Shown: positions 40,945 to 50,179 of the stretch, one piece after another | Numbering within the stretch: position 1 is the stretch's first letter | Layout: each line of letters starts with the position of its first letter | Assembly: GCA_037127915.1 (NCBI GenBank) | Contig: JBAXXL010000002.1 | Location: forward strand, 98,253 to 162,252 | Direction: 5' to 3' | DNA: 64,000 nucleotides | Source of the DNA: JBAXXL01 sp037127915 | GTDB lineage: Bacteria > Bacteroidota > Ignavibacteria > Kapaibacteriales > UBA2268 | Translations under genes and position numbers: made by a program | Notes under the pieces: generated by a model | Seen by the model: only the letters and a program-made list of their open reading frames with translations | Told to the model about the DNA's origin: nothing | Databases searched by the model: none

Positions 40945-43900
40945 ATGAAGAAAGTTATTATTTTACTCGTTTTTTTAATTGGCTCTACCGTTTATAGCCA
41001 AGGATTATTCTTTTATAATATTGATAATTCAGCATTTCCGAATATTAAAGCAAACTTTTTTGCTTTCGATAATTCTTGGGTTCAGCAAAATCTCGCGAAA
41101 AGTGATTTAATTCTAAAAGAAAATGGTATTGTAAGAACTATCCAAAACGTAAATTGCCCATCGCCAAAAACACCAATCGTAATCTCAAGTGTTTTGGTTA
41201 TGGATATCTCTTCCTCTATGGTAAGTAAATCATTAAATATTGCTAAAACTGGTGCCAAGACTTGGGTTACATGGCTTCCATCAAACAATAGTGAATGCGC
41301 TATAACTTCTTATGATGAAAATAACTATATAAATCAAAATTTTACTACAGATAAAAATAAACTATTAAAAGCAATAGATGATTTATCCGCAGGCAGTGGA
41401 ACCGATTATAATAAAGCTTTAATTGACCCGATAGCGGGTGGTTTGATAGTAACAAAAACCGGGCAATATCAAAAAGTTTTGGTATTACTTACAGACGGTT
41501 TATCAAGCACAATTACAAATGTTAAAAAGATAATAGCGGAGGCAAAACTCCAAAATTGCAAAATATTTGTCATAACAATTGACCTGCCTTGCCCAAAAGA
41601 CCTGCAGGATATCTCTACCCAAACCGGCGGTGGATGGTATGAAAATGTTGGCGATGAAAATCAAATATCAGACATCTATCACACAATTATGAACATAGCC
41701 CAAGGTGGTGAATCTTGTGAAATATTTTGGCAAAGTGAAGTAAATTGTGATTTCGCTCACATTAATGTTGATCTTGATTGGAACGGAGAAAAAGCGGCAG
41801 GTGAATATCATAAACCCGCCGCCGGATCGTATAAACTAATTGTTGAGCCGAATGTAATACGTTTCGATACAACAAATCCAGGTCAGTCTAAAGATACTAC
41901 GATTAGAATTTCAGCAAGAGATGTGGATATTACGATTTCTGCAATCAATTTAATTTATGGTTCTAACACGTTCCAATTAAAGAATGTGAATCTTCCATTA
42001 ATAATTCTCAAAAACACGAGCAAAGAAATCTCTATTCGTTATTCGCCTTTAGATTCAAATATGTGCTATGCGGGTTTTGAAATAATCACAGATTATTGTC
42101 GTGCAAGTTTTAGTTGCCACGGTGGATTTGCCGAAAAACCAATGAAGCAAACAACTTTAAAACTTACTCGTCCAAATGGAGGCGAAACTTTTGTAGCAGG
42201 TGTAGATACTCTGATTACTTGGGAAGGCGTTGTTCCAACGGATATAGTTACATTGGAATATAGTATAGATAATGGAAATAAGTGGTTAAGTATTGCGAAT
42301 CGTGTGTCTGGATTAAAATATATTTGGAAAAATGTACCTAAACCCGCGAGTCAAAAGTGCCTAATTAGAGTAAAACAGTATTTATACTCGGTTCCTAACA
42401 TTGAATGGCAAAAGTCGATTGGCGGCAGTAAATCAGATGGCCCAAAGTTCGTTATACAAAAGGAAGATAGCAGTTACATTTTTTTTGGAAATTCTAATTC
42501 AACAGATGGCGATATAACTGAAAACAAGGGAAGTCAAGATTACTGGATAACAAACCTTAGCAAGACAGGTTCATTAGTTAGTTCCAAAAATTATGGTGGA
42601 AGTAATGCTGAGTTCCTAACAACGATGTGTCGAACAAATGATGGCGGATATATAATTGCCGGTGAGTCAAAATCAACAGATGGCGATGTAACAGTTAACA
42701 AGGGATATATAGATTGTTTGATAATTAAATTTGACAATAAAGGACAGGTTGAATGGCGTAAGTCCTATGGTGGAAGTGGATATGATAAAATAAGCAATAT
42801 ACAGCAAACTCCTGATGGTGGTTATATCCTTTCCGGTTATACCGGTTCCAGAGATGGGGATATAATCAATTATGTGGACGGCGGTGATATTTGGGTGCTA
42901 AAGTTAAGACCCACGGGCGCAATCGAATGGTCAAATAGTCTTGGCGGCTCTGGTTTTGAGGATATCTCTTTTATAAAACAAACCCCAGATGGAGGTTATT
43001 TAGTTTATGGTGGCAGTAATTCTAATGATGGTGATGTAACTTGCAATCCTGACAAGAAAGAAATAGGTTGGCTTGTCAAATTAAATTCAGCCGGTTCGAT
43101 TATTTGGGATATGGTTGATAATAAAGCTTGGTATCTTATTCGTCAAACCAATGATGGTGGGTATTTTTATATAGATACTGATTACAATTTTGTTAAAATA
43201 AACGCTACTTATGATATAGAATGGAAAACTGCTTTTAGAAATAGTAATCAGGACAATATTAATTCAATTAAATTATTAAAGGATGGCAGTTATCTACTCA
43301 TTGGAACTAAAATGATGTATATAACAGAAGGGATAAATAAAAGAGAACATACTGATTATTGGTTAGTTAAAATAAGTTCCTCCGGTTCAGTAGAGTGGCA
43401 AAAAACTCTTGGTGGAAGCAAAGGTGAATACCCTACTTATGTTGAGCAAACAAACGATGAAGGTTATATTATAGCAGGAGAAAGTTATTCTTCCGACGGA
43501 GATGTGACTGAGAATAAGGGGCTAAACGATTGTTGGATAGTTAAGCTAAGCTCTGAAAATGCTCAGTTACTTCAATTCGACAAATCCGACGCAGTGTTTT
43601 CAATAGTTACACCGGTTGCTGATGCTGGAAATATTGATATGAAGAAATGTCTTATAAAATGCGTAAAAGATTCTATGATATCTAATTTTATAAGAAATAT
43701 GGGTAGTTATAAATTTAGTGTGAATTCCATTTACTTTCGCGGTGTCGATGCAGAAGCGTTTTCAATTGTTTCAACCTTCCCCAAATATACTGTCGCCTCA
43801 AGTGCTATGCATAAAGCTGAAATAAGATTTATGCCGACTAAAGTTGGATTGCATCAAGCTGAAGTTGTGATTATAACACAATCCGATACATTGGTAAAAA

Positions 43901-45708
43901 AAATTACTGGAGAAGGTGTTTCTCCTCAAATACAAATTGAGAATAAAATTATTGATTTTGGGAAGGTGGATATCGGAAATCATAGGGATACTTTACAAGT
44001 TGTAACAATAAAAAACATTGGAACTTCTTACTTATATGTAGCAAAAACTAATTATAAAAACCCCAATCAAACTGATTTTTCTACTATTGCTGGAGGCGGG
44101 GGTTTCACTTTAAAACCTAACGAAACCAAAACAATGGATTTGCGATTCAAGCCAAGCGAACAAGGACCCGTGACCAACACACTTGAGTTCTACTATAGCG
44201 GTGTTGGAAGTCCGGCGAAAGTTCAGCTATATGGCGTAGGGGGAGATTTAAGTCCACAGATACTTGCTCTAACAGATGAATTTCCGTATATAATTTGTGA
44301 ACTATCATCTAAATCCGATGTAGCAATAAAAAACATTGGCGGTAAGACACTAATAATTGATGAAATAAATCTTAAAGGGAAAAATCCTAATGACTTTAAA
44401 ATCACCGATATTCTTCCGATTACGCTAAGACCGGATAGTTTGAAGATTATTACAGTTATTTTCAAACCGCAATCACCAGGTACAAAAACCGCGGATATCG
44501 AATTCAAAAGTAATGCGGTATCTGATTCGGTACTAACCATTCAAATTACAGCAAAAAAAGATAGTATAGCAATTGTTCCCGCATTAGAGATGGTAAATTT
44601 AGGCATATTATGTCAAAATGAAACGAGAGATACTGTTATTATCATGAAGAATTTAGGGACAATTGCCAGTAAAGGTTATGTAGATTATTCTTCGAATTTA
44701 AGTTCATCCATTTCATCATTTCATATTGATTCAGGAAGTACTTTTCAGTTACCACTTTCATTCAAGGGTTTAGCGGATGAAGGTCCATTTTCAGAAAAGA
44801 TAACGATAAAAGATTCAATATGCGGCAAAGAACAGCAAATCATCGTTACCGGAACAATTGTACAACCAACTTTTATTGCGCAAGATGTTTCAATATCAGC
44901 TGTTTTAGGATTATCGAATTATAGTAAGATTATCATCAGTAATAATTCTAAGCGAGATTTTTCGATAACTAATATCGTTGGGCTGAAACCTCCGTTCGAA
45001 TTGGTGGGAAATCCTTTTCCAATTGAAGTTAAAGTGAATAGTTCAGTTGAATTGCTAGTAAAATATACACCTGATGATAATAATGAAGATTCTCTTAGTA
45101 TATCACTAATCGGAGAACCTTGTAATCTAACTCAATCTTTAAATATATTTGGAAAAATTTCGAATTTCTCTTTGATCTATCCTGAAAACACACAAACCGG
45201 TTTGGGAGAGGAAATAAATTTTAAATGGTCAGAAGTTATTGAGGGGAAATATTATCAGCTACAAATTTCGAAAGATGAACAATTTACAAATATGGTTTAT
45301 TCAAAGGATTCTATAACAACTTCTGAGCATTATGTTCCGGATTTAGAAAAAGATATTTTGTACTATTGGCATGTCCGTGTTTGGAATGAAGAATCAATCG
45401 GTTCAGCTATTTGGAGTGAAGTTTGGACATTTACAACAGGTGGATCTAGTGTAAAAGATGCATCCAATTTTATACAGATAATTCCTAATCCTGCGGGTGA
45501 TTTTATTACTGTAAATTTGAAACCTTCCGAAGGTTCCGAACCTTCGGAAGGTTCTGAAATCCAAATCTACAACACACTCGGCGAAAAAGTTTTGTCTGGA
45601 TCAATTCATCCGATGACTTCAAGTCATCGGATGAATATAGAGAGTTTGCCAAAAGGGATGTATTTTGTTAAAGCGGGTAGCGAAATAGCGAAGTTTGTAA
45701 AACTGTAA
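40945..45708 (+). CDS. Large T9SS cargo protein with VWA domain
   Basis: 1587 residues with signal peptide MKKVIILLVFLIGSTVYSQG. A von Willebrand A domain (~80-255) has the MIDAS motif MDISSSM. Next come an Ig-like region, a beta-propeller of delta-60-type repeats (~490-870; repeated TDGDVT, GGYIIAGES), two ASPM/SPD-2/Hydin-type choice-of-anchor domains (~955-1190), a fibronectin III domain (~1410-1500) and a T9SS CTD (IPNPAGDFITV). The CTD contains a family C palindrome at site 1 (encoding EGSEPSEGSE) and a family B palindrome at site 2. It is a likely surface adhesin; the ligand is unknown. Monocistronic. Confidence 0.87.
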   Translation: MKKVIILLVFLIGSTVYSQGLFFYNIDNSAFPNIKANFFAFDNSWVQQNLAKSDLILKENGIVRTIQNVNCPSPKTPIVISSVLVMDISSSMVSKSLNIAKTGAKTWVTWLPSNNSECAITSYDENNYINQNFTTDKNKLLKAIDDLSAGSGTDYNKALIDPIAGGLIVTKTGQYQKVLVLLTDGLSSTITNVKKIIAEAKLQNCKIFVITIDLPCPKDLQDISTQTGGGWYENVGDENQISDIYHTIMNIAQGGESCEIFWQSEVNCDFAHINVDLDWNGEKAAGEYHKPAAGSYKLIVEPNVIRFDTTNPGQSKDTTIRISARDVDITISAINLIYGSNTFQLKNVNLPLIILKNTSKEISIRYSPLDSNMCYAGFEIITDYCRASFSCHGGFAEKPMKQTTLKLTRPNGGETFVAGVDTLITWEGVVPTDIVTLEYSIDNGNKWLSIANRVSGLKYIWKNVPKPASQKCLIRVKQYLYSVPNIEWQKSIGGSKSDGPKFVIQKEDSSYIFFGNSNSTDGDITENKGSQDYWITNLSKTGSLVSSKNYGGSNAEFLTTMCRTNDGGYIIAGESKSTDGDVTVNKGYIDCLIIKFDNKGQVEWRKSYGGSGYDKISNIQQTPDGGYILSGYTGSRDGDIINYVDGGDIWVLKLRPTGAIEWSNSLGGSGFEDISFIKQTPDGGYLVYGGSNSNDGDVTCNPDKKEIGWLVKLNSAGSIIWDMVDNKAWYLIRQTNDGGYFYIDTDYNFVKINATYDIEWKTAFRNSNQDNINSIKLLKDGSYLLIGTKMMYITEGINKREHTDYWLVKISSSGSVEWQKTLGGSKGEYPTYVEQTNDEGYIIAGESYSSDGDVTENKGLNDCWIVKLSSENAQLLQFDKSDAVFSIVTPVADAGNIDMKKCLIKCVKDSMISNFIRNMGSYKFSVNSIYFRGVDAEAFSIVSTFPKYTVASSAMHKAEIRFMPTKVGLHQAEVVIITQSDTLVKKITGEGVSPQIQIENKIIDFGKVDIGNHRDTLQVVTIKNIGTSYLYVAKTNYKNPNQTDFSTIAGGGGFTLKPNETKTMDLRFKPSEQGPVTNTLEFYYSGVGSPAKVQLYGVGGDLSPQILALTDEFPYIICELSSKSDVAIKNIGGKTLIIDEINLKGKNPNDFKITDILPITLRPDSLKIITVIFKPQSPGTKTADIEFKSNAVSDSVLTIQITAKKDSIAIVPALEMVNLGILCQNETRDTVIIMKNLGTIASKGYVDYSSNLSSSISSFHIDSGSTFQLPLSFKGLADEGPFSEKITIKDSICGKEQQIIVTGTIVQPTFIAQDVSISAVLGLSNYSKIIISNNSKRDFSITNIVGLKPPFELVGNPFPIEVKVNSSVELLVKYTPDDNNEDSLSISLIGEPCNLTQSLNIFGKISNFSLIYPENTQTGLGEEINFKWSEVIEGKYYQLQISKDEQFTNMVYSKDSITTSEHYVPDLEKDILYYWHVRVWNEESIGSAIWSEVWTFTTGGSSVKDASNFIQIIPNPAGDFITVNLKPSEGSEPSEGSEIQIYNTLGEKVLSGSIHPMTSSHRMNIESLPKGMYFVKAGSEIAKFVKL
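45521..45553 (+). repeat. Family C palindromic element inside CTD (site 1)
   Basis: A perfect palindrome with 15-base arms AACCTTCCGAAGGTT and AACCTTCGGAAGGTT and a CCG loop, 33 bp, in frame. It occupies the position where the other three CTDs carry family A. Confidence 0.9.
45604..45636 (+). repeat. Family B palindromic element inside CTD (site 2)
   Basis: Perfect 15-base arms ATTCATCCGATGACT / AGTCATCGGATGAAT with a TCA loop, 33 bp, in frame. Confidence 0.9.
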
Positions 45709-45711
45709 CAC

Positions 45712-45748
45712 AGTTTACAAAGTTGAAAGTTCATAAAGATCATAAAGA
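45712..45748 (+). repeat. 9-bp-type repeat array after VWA gene stop
   Basis: GTTTACAAA, GTTGAAA, GTTCATAAA and GATCATAAA follow the stop codon after 3 bp. Confidence 0.65.
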
Positions 45749-45804
45749 GAAGAAGATAAGAAGGATTTGCTTTCTCGGTAATGGAAAATTCGCGTAATAC
45801 TAAT

Positions 45805-45840
45805 AAATGGTGCTCTACTTTGAAAGTAGAGCCCATTTTT
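45805..45840 (+). terminator. Rho-independent terminator
   Basis: Arms AAATGGTGCTCTACTTT and AAAGTAGAGCCCATTT (one bulge), then TT. It is centred on ACTTTGAAAGT like the stem at 11046. Confidence 0.78.
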
Positions 45841-45889
45841 GTTAAATCAGGGAGATTCCGTGTCAAGCTCGGAATAACGAAAAAAAAAT

Positions 45890-45916
45890 CTTTGCGTCTC
45901 CGCGTCTTTGCGGTGA
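45890..45916 (-). repeat. CGCAAAGACGCGGAGACGC repeat
   Basis: The inverted copy of the 12326-12351 repeat. It lies between the VWA gene and the convergent trmD gene. Confidence 0.65.
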
Positions 45917-45993
45917 AATCTTCATACCCTATACCCAATCCCCCAAACCCTTCTTCGCATTAATCATTTATAATTTATCATTAATAATTATTC

Positions 45994-46701
45994 TTATTCT
46001 TCCATATACAGTTCGTACAGATCCGGTCTCAATCTTTTGGTTTTTTCCACAGATTGTTCCAATTGCCACTTTTCGATATTTTTGTGGTGACCGCCTAATA
46101 AAATTTCGGGTACCGTCATACCGCGGTAATCAGCAGGGCGTGTGTATTGAGGTGCTTCGAGTAATCCATCCATAAACGAATCTTTAAGAGCAGAATCAAT
46201 ATCGCTGATTACACCCGGTAGCAGTCTTACAATAGAATCCGCCAAAACCAAAGCCGGTAATTCGCCGCCGCTCAATATAAAGTCACCCATCGAGATCTCA
46301 CGCGTAACGAATGTATCGCGTATGCGCTGGTCAATACCTTTATAATGTCCGCAAAGGAACATTAGGTTTTTCTTCAGCGAAAGTTCATTTACCAATGCTT
46401 GAGTTATCTTCTCGCCATCTGCTGAGAAATAGATTATTTCGTCATATAGTGTTTCTTGCTGTAGTTTCTCGATACAATCGAAAAAAGGCTGGCATTTAAT
46501 CAACATTCCAGCCGCACCGCCGAATGGTGAATCGTCGATATGCCCGAAGGTATTATCGGCGTAGTCGTGCAGGTTGTGAATATTGATTTTCGCTATCGAT
46601 TTTTCCGCGGCAATTCGTGGTATGCTGGAACTTAAAAATGAAGGAAAAATCTCCGGTACTGCCGTAAGGATATCTATATTTATAAGAGTTTTATTGTCCA
46701 T
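45994..46701 (-). CDS. trmD: tRNA (guanine-N1-)-methyltransferase
   Basis: 235 residues of the SPOUT (knotted) methyltransferase family. It methylates G37 N1 in tRNAs with CGG/CCG anticodon contexts, preventing frameshifting. Motifs are IDILTAVPEIF, DDSPFGGAAGMLIKCQPF, CGHYKGIDQRI, FILSGGELPALVLADSIVRL and LEAPQYTRPADYRG. It overlaps the upstream rmlD-like gene by 11 bp and is the last gene of a long leftward run. It is not in the usual rpsP-rimM-trmD-rplS operon. Confidence 0.94.
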   Translation of the reverse strand: MDNKTLINIDILTAVPEIFPSFLSSSIPRIAAEKSIAKINIHNLHDYADNTFGHIDDSPFGGAAGMLIKCQPFFDCIEKLQQETLYDEIIYFSADGEKITQALVNELSLKKNLMFLCGHYKGIDQRIRDTFVTREISMGDFILSGGELPALVLADSIVRLLPGVISDIDSALKDSFMDGLLEAPQYTRPADYRGMTVPEILLGGHHKNIEKWQLEQSVEKTKRLRPDLYELYMEE

Positions 46702-47539
46702 AATGCTTTTTTAATGTAGCAGATAAATCGCTTTGCCAATCAGGTATTTCTATTTCGAGGCATCTTCTAATCGTACGATTATCCAAAACAGAATATTCGG
46801 GACGCAGAGCTTTTAATCCAAAATCTTCCTTTTTGCATGGTTCAATTTCGTTATCCAATCCTAACGTTTTAATAATGAATTCTGCATATTCGAAGCGTGA
46901 ACAAAAACCTGAATTGGTCAAATGGTATAAACCTTCTAAATCCTGTTCCATTGCTTTGAGTGTAATATCAACTATTAGTCGGGCTGAGGTAGGAATTGAA
47001 ATTTCATTTGTGGCAACTTTAATAATTGGATTGTCTTTAGCGAGTGCTAAAAACTTTCCAATAAAGTTCTGCTCACCTTTACTATACAGCCAGCTTGTTC
47101 TGAAAATTAGTGCTCGTTTTGCAATTTGCTCAACAGCCGTTTCACCGATTAATTTACTTTTACCGTAAACATTGAGCGGAATTGCTTCATCAGCTTCCCT
47201 GTAGGGCGCATTAGCATATCCATCAAAAACATAATCGGTTGAGTAATGAACCAAATTAGCGGATATGTCATTAGCTAATTCAGCCAAATATTCCGGAGCT
47301 TTACTGTTAACTTGGTATGCCGCTTCCCAATTATCTTCAGCGGCTTCTACATTATTATATGCGGCGCAATTGATAATTGTGTTGGGTTGAAAATCATTGA
47401 TCAAAAATTTCAATTTTTTATAATCGGATATATCCAAATCGTCAATATCGCAGGCATAATTCACTAATCCGAAAGCGTTCAAATCATCTGCCATTCTGGT
47501 TCCGAGTTGACCTTTGCCACCTAAAATTAAAAATTTCAT
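46691..47539 (-). CDS. rmlD: dTDP-4-dehydrorhamnose reductase (RmlD-like)
   Basis: 282 residues of the extended short-chain dehydrogenase family. It reduces dTDP-4-keto-L-rhamnose to dTDP-L-rhamnose. Evidence is the N-terminal LILGGKGQLGTRMADDL nucleotide loop, the HYSTDYVFDGYANAPYREAD stretch, the catalytic NVYGKSKLIGE (YxxxK), and FRTSWLYSKGEQNFI. There is no rmlA/B/C nearby. The ATG overlaps the ispD stop by 4 bp, so it is translationally coupled. Confidence 0.87.
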   Translation of the reverse strand: MKFLILGGKGQLGTRMADDLNAFGLVNYACDIDDLDISDYKKLKFLINDFQPNTIINCAAYNNVEAAEDNWEAAYQVNSKAPEYLAELANDISANLVHYSTDYVFDGYANAPYREADEAIPLNVYGKSKLIGETAVEQIAKRALIFRTSWLYSKGEQNFIGKFLALAKDNPIIKVATNEISIPTSARLIVDITLKAMEQDLEGLYHLTNSGFCSRFEYAEFIIKTLGLDNEIEPCKKEDFGLKALRPEYSVLDNRTIRRCLEIEIPDWQSDLSATLKKHYGQ

Positions 47540-48222
47540 AAATTCTCCAAAATAGTTTTAGCAATAGTAAAATCGATAAGAGTTGTTATTTTAATATTAT
47601 TTTCCTCGCCAGCTATAAAATGAACGTCAATTCCGATATTTTCTACAAGAGATGAGGAATCAGTTCCTATAAATCCAAATTCATTAGCAGTTGAAAATGC
47701 TTTGATAATAATATCCTTTTTGAAAGACTCAGGAGTTTGAACAGCCACCAAAGAATCTCGGTCAAGAGTTTTTGCGACCATTCCATCAGTATGTAATTGC
47801 TTGATAGTTTCCTTTGGGCGTAAACCCGGGAAAACAGCTCCGTAAAGCATAGTTGCATCAAATAGAGATTGAATTAGCTTTTGTGTCACAAAGGGTCGAA
47901 CAGCGTCATGAATCATAATAACGTCGGATTCGTAAACAGTTTTAGTTTGCAAAGCATTGAAAACACTATCCTGCCGTTCACGACCACTTGATACAATTTC
48001 GGTGATCTTTTCTAATTGATAATCTATTATATATTGGTTAATAAGCGGAATAAAATCCGGAGCAACACTTAAAACTATGTCTGAAATCACAGGGCTTAGT
48101 TCAAATTGCTGAATAGTTCTTACTATAATAGGCACACCCTCTAAAAGGTGATATTGTTTAGGAATATCACTCATAAAGCGTTTTCCAGAGCCGCCGGCAG
48201 TAATTATAGCAGTAGTTTTCAA
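47536..48222 (-). CDS. ispD: 2-C-methyl-D-erythritol 4-phosphate cytidylyltransferase
   Basis: 228 residues. It converts MEP and CTP into CDP-ME in the non-mevalonate isoprenoid pathway. Motifs are IITAGGSGKRFMSDIPKQY, GRERQDSVFNAL and MIHDAVRPFV, with PESFKKDIIIKAF and FIGTDSSSLVE towards the end. It lies 17 bp after the MazG-like gene and overlaps rmlD by 4 bp. Confidence 0.92.
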   Translation of the reverse strand: MKTTAIITAGGSGKRFMSDIPKQYHLLEGVPIIVRTIQQFELSPVISDIVLSVAPDFIPLINQYIIDYQLEKITEIVSSGRERQDSVFNALQTKTVYESDVIMIHDAVRPFVTQKLIQSLFDATMLYGAVFPGLRPKETIKQLHTDGMVAKTLDRDSLVAVQTPESFKKDIIIKAFSTANEFGFIGTDSSSLVENIGIDVHFIAGEENNIKITTLIDFTIAKTILENL

Positions 48223-48239
48223 AATAAGCTCTGTTTTAT

Positions 48240-48587
48240 TTAATACAATTCGCCATTTTCTAGTAAAATTGTGCGTTTTTTTTCTATGGCTAATAGCTTG
48301 TCCTTAACAGCTTGTCCTAAATCAACTCCTTTCGCATTGGAGTAATTCATTAGTGCTATTAAAACATCGGCCGCTTCATCAAAGAAAAGTTCCTTGGCTA
48401 CAGTTTTGCCTTTCCAACTTTTCTTTTCTAAATTAGCTAATTCGCCGGCTTCGCCATTTAATTCTAAACAAAAGAACTCTGAAGTTCTTTTCGTAAAACA
48501 CAAATTTTGATATTCGTCGAAAATCTGTTGAACAACTTTCAAAGCCTTTTCAATTTCAACAGATTGTGTTTTAATATCGTAATTCAT
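48240..48587 (-). CDS. MazG-like nucleotide pyrophosphohydrolase family protein
   Basis: 115 residues, all-alpha. ELNGEAGELANLEKK and FFDEAADVLIALMNYSNAKG give the ExxE...ExxD metal-binding pattern of MazG/dUTPase-2-like NTP pyrophosphohydrolases. It probably hydrolyses a non-canonical or damaged nucleotide. It lies 3 bp after the response regulator gene and 17 bp before ispD. Confidence 0.8.
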   Translation of the reverse strand: MNYDIKTQSVEIEKALKVVQQIFDEYQNLCFTKRTSEFFCLELNGEAGELANLEKKSWKGKTVAKELFFDEAADVLIALMNYSNAKGVDLGQAVKDKLLAIEKKRTILLENGELY

Positions 48588-48590
48588 TTT

Positions 48591-49274
48591 CTATTCGTAG
48601 CCGGCATAATCATTCATTCTATACCCAACACCGCGGATACTTTGTATTAACGGACGGTATTCATCTAAATCGATTTTCGAACGAAGTCTTTTAATATAGA
48701 CATCAATAATATTTGATTCCGGGTCGAAGTTATGTTTCCAGACGTGCTGGGTAATAGTACTCCTGCTCAAAATCTTATTTTTATTTCTAATTAAATACTC
48801 CAACAGAGCGTACTCTTTAGTAGTAAGCTCAATTTCCAAGCCGGTGCGGTAAGCTATATGGGAAATAGTGTCTAAAAGCAAATCACCGCATTTCAGTTTG
48901 GTTGTATTTTCCGGCATTGATCGGCGTAAAATAGAACGGACACGAGCCGCAAGCTCGTCTAAACTAAATGGTTTAGGCAGGTAATCATCGGCGCCAAGGT
49001 CTAAACCGCTTACTCTGTCCTCGGTACTGGACCGTGCAGTAAGCATAATGATTGGTGTGGATATTCCGGCGGCCCGGGCTTCACTTAAAATAGCAAAACC
49101 GTCTTTGCCCGGAAGCATAACATCAAGTAGAATAATATCATATTGTTCATTTAAAATGATTTCCAAGCCTTCAATTCCATCAAAACTGATGTCACAATAA
49201 AAGCCTTCTTCTTCTAAACCGTGCTTTATGAAATTAGCAACTTTCTTTTCGTCTTCAATTACAAGAACTCGCAT
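48591..49274 (-). CDS. OmpR/PhoB-family response regulator
   Basis: 227 residues. The receiver domain has acidic pocket IEDE, phospho-acceptor Asp51 (LLDVMLPGKDG) and switch Lys in ADDYLPKPF. The C-terminal winged helix (TTKEYALLEYLIRNKNKILS, IDVYIKRLRSKID) is of the CusR/MprA type. No histidine kinase with an H-box is next to it; the nearest sensory protein is the degenerate PAS/HATPase protein two genes upstream. It leads a short block with the MazG-like gene. Confidence 0.92.
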   Translation of the reverse strand: MRVLVIEDEKKVANFIKHGLEEEGFYCDISFDGIEGLEIILNEQYDIILLDVMLPGKDGFAILSEARAAGISTPIIMLTARSSTEDRVSGLDLGADDYLPKPFSLDELAARVRSILRRSMPENTTKLKCGDLLLDTISHIAYRTGLEIELTTKEYALLEYLIRNKNKILSRSTITQHVWKHNFDPESNIIDVYIKRLRSKIDLDEYRPLIQSIRGVGYRMNDYAGYE

Positions 49275-49360
49275 AATAGTATCTTAATTTGTTTGCAATA
49301 TTCTAATTTGTAAAAATATGGAATTTATTATTATTTGCCAAATTTTTATGGATAAAAAAT

Positions 49361-50179
49361 TTATTTTAGTGCTCCAGCTGTTAAACTTTTGATTATAGTT
49401 TTCTGGAATAATAGGAATAAAATCAAAATGGGAAGAGCTGAAATCGAGGCTCCAGCCATAAGATGGGACCAATCTATCGACTGCTTACCCATGTAAAAAG
49501 CTAAGCCCACAGGCAATGTCCGCAAGCTTTCATTGTTAGTAAATAAAAATGGGAATAAAAAGGAATTCCAATTCATTAAAAAAGTATATACCGCCAATAC
49601 CGATAAAATTGGTTTCGACAGTGGAAAAATAATTTTGAACAAAATATACCATTCTCCGGCACCGTCAATTTTTGCGGCATTTTCAATTTCTAACGGAAGT
49701 GAATCTATATATTGCTTAACCATAAAAATACCGAATGGCGTAACCAACCATGGGACAATTAGAGCATAATAAGTATTAATCCAAGAGAAATTTACCATTA
49801 ATCGGTAGAGTGGAATCATTATCACATGCTGAGGAATCATTAAAACGCCTAATATAGAAAGGAAGAGCAGTTTTTTTCCAACGAAATTCTTTCGCGAAAA
49901 AGCATAAGCTACCGTTGTACAGAAAAATATATTTCCAAGTGTTACTAAAGTTGCCACAATTAGGGAATTCATAAAATATGTACCAAATGAATCCGATGCA
50001 AAAGCTTCCCTATAATTTATCGTAGTGAAAGGTCCTTGTAGTAAACCCATAATTGAAGTCATAGATCCCGGTTTAGTCAAAGATATAAGCAACATCCAAA
50101 ATGTTGGAAAAAGCATTACTACACTAATGATAATAAGTATAGAATTAAGCGAAATTTGCTTTAATTTGTTTTGTTTCAT
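49361..50179 (-). CDS. MalG-type ABC transporter permease, orphan
   Basis: 272 residues with six predicted helices and a C-terminal cytoplasmic loop containing the EAA motif (ENAAKIDGAGEWYILFKIIFP). It is the carbohydrate-uptake-1 inner-membrane subunit. Its usual partners (MalF-type permease, substrate-binding protein, ATPase) are absent nearby. The ATG overlaps the stop of the PAS protein by 4 bp, which ties its translation to that gene. Confidence 0.87.
   Translation of the reverse strand: MKQNKLKQISLNSILIIISVVMLFPTFWMLLISLTKPGSMTSIMGLLQGPFTTINYREAFASDSFGTYFMNSLIVATLVTLGNIFFCTTVAYAFSRKNFVGKKLLFLSILGVLMIPQHVIMIPLYRLMVNFSWINTYYALIVPWLVTPFGIFMVKQYIDSLPLEIENAAKIDGAGEWYILFKIIFPLSKPILSVLAVYTFLMNWNSFLFPFLFTNNESLRTLPVGLAFYMGKQSIDWSHLMAGASISALPILILFLLFQKTIIKSLTAGALK

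Noticed and set aside
45781..45963. 60-codon frame between the VWA gene and trmD
   Set aside because: It crosses the terminator and a CGCAAAGACGC-type repeat, with no homology pattern.
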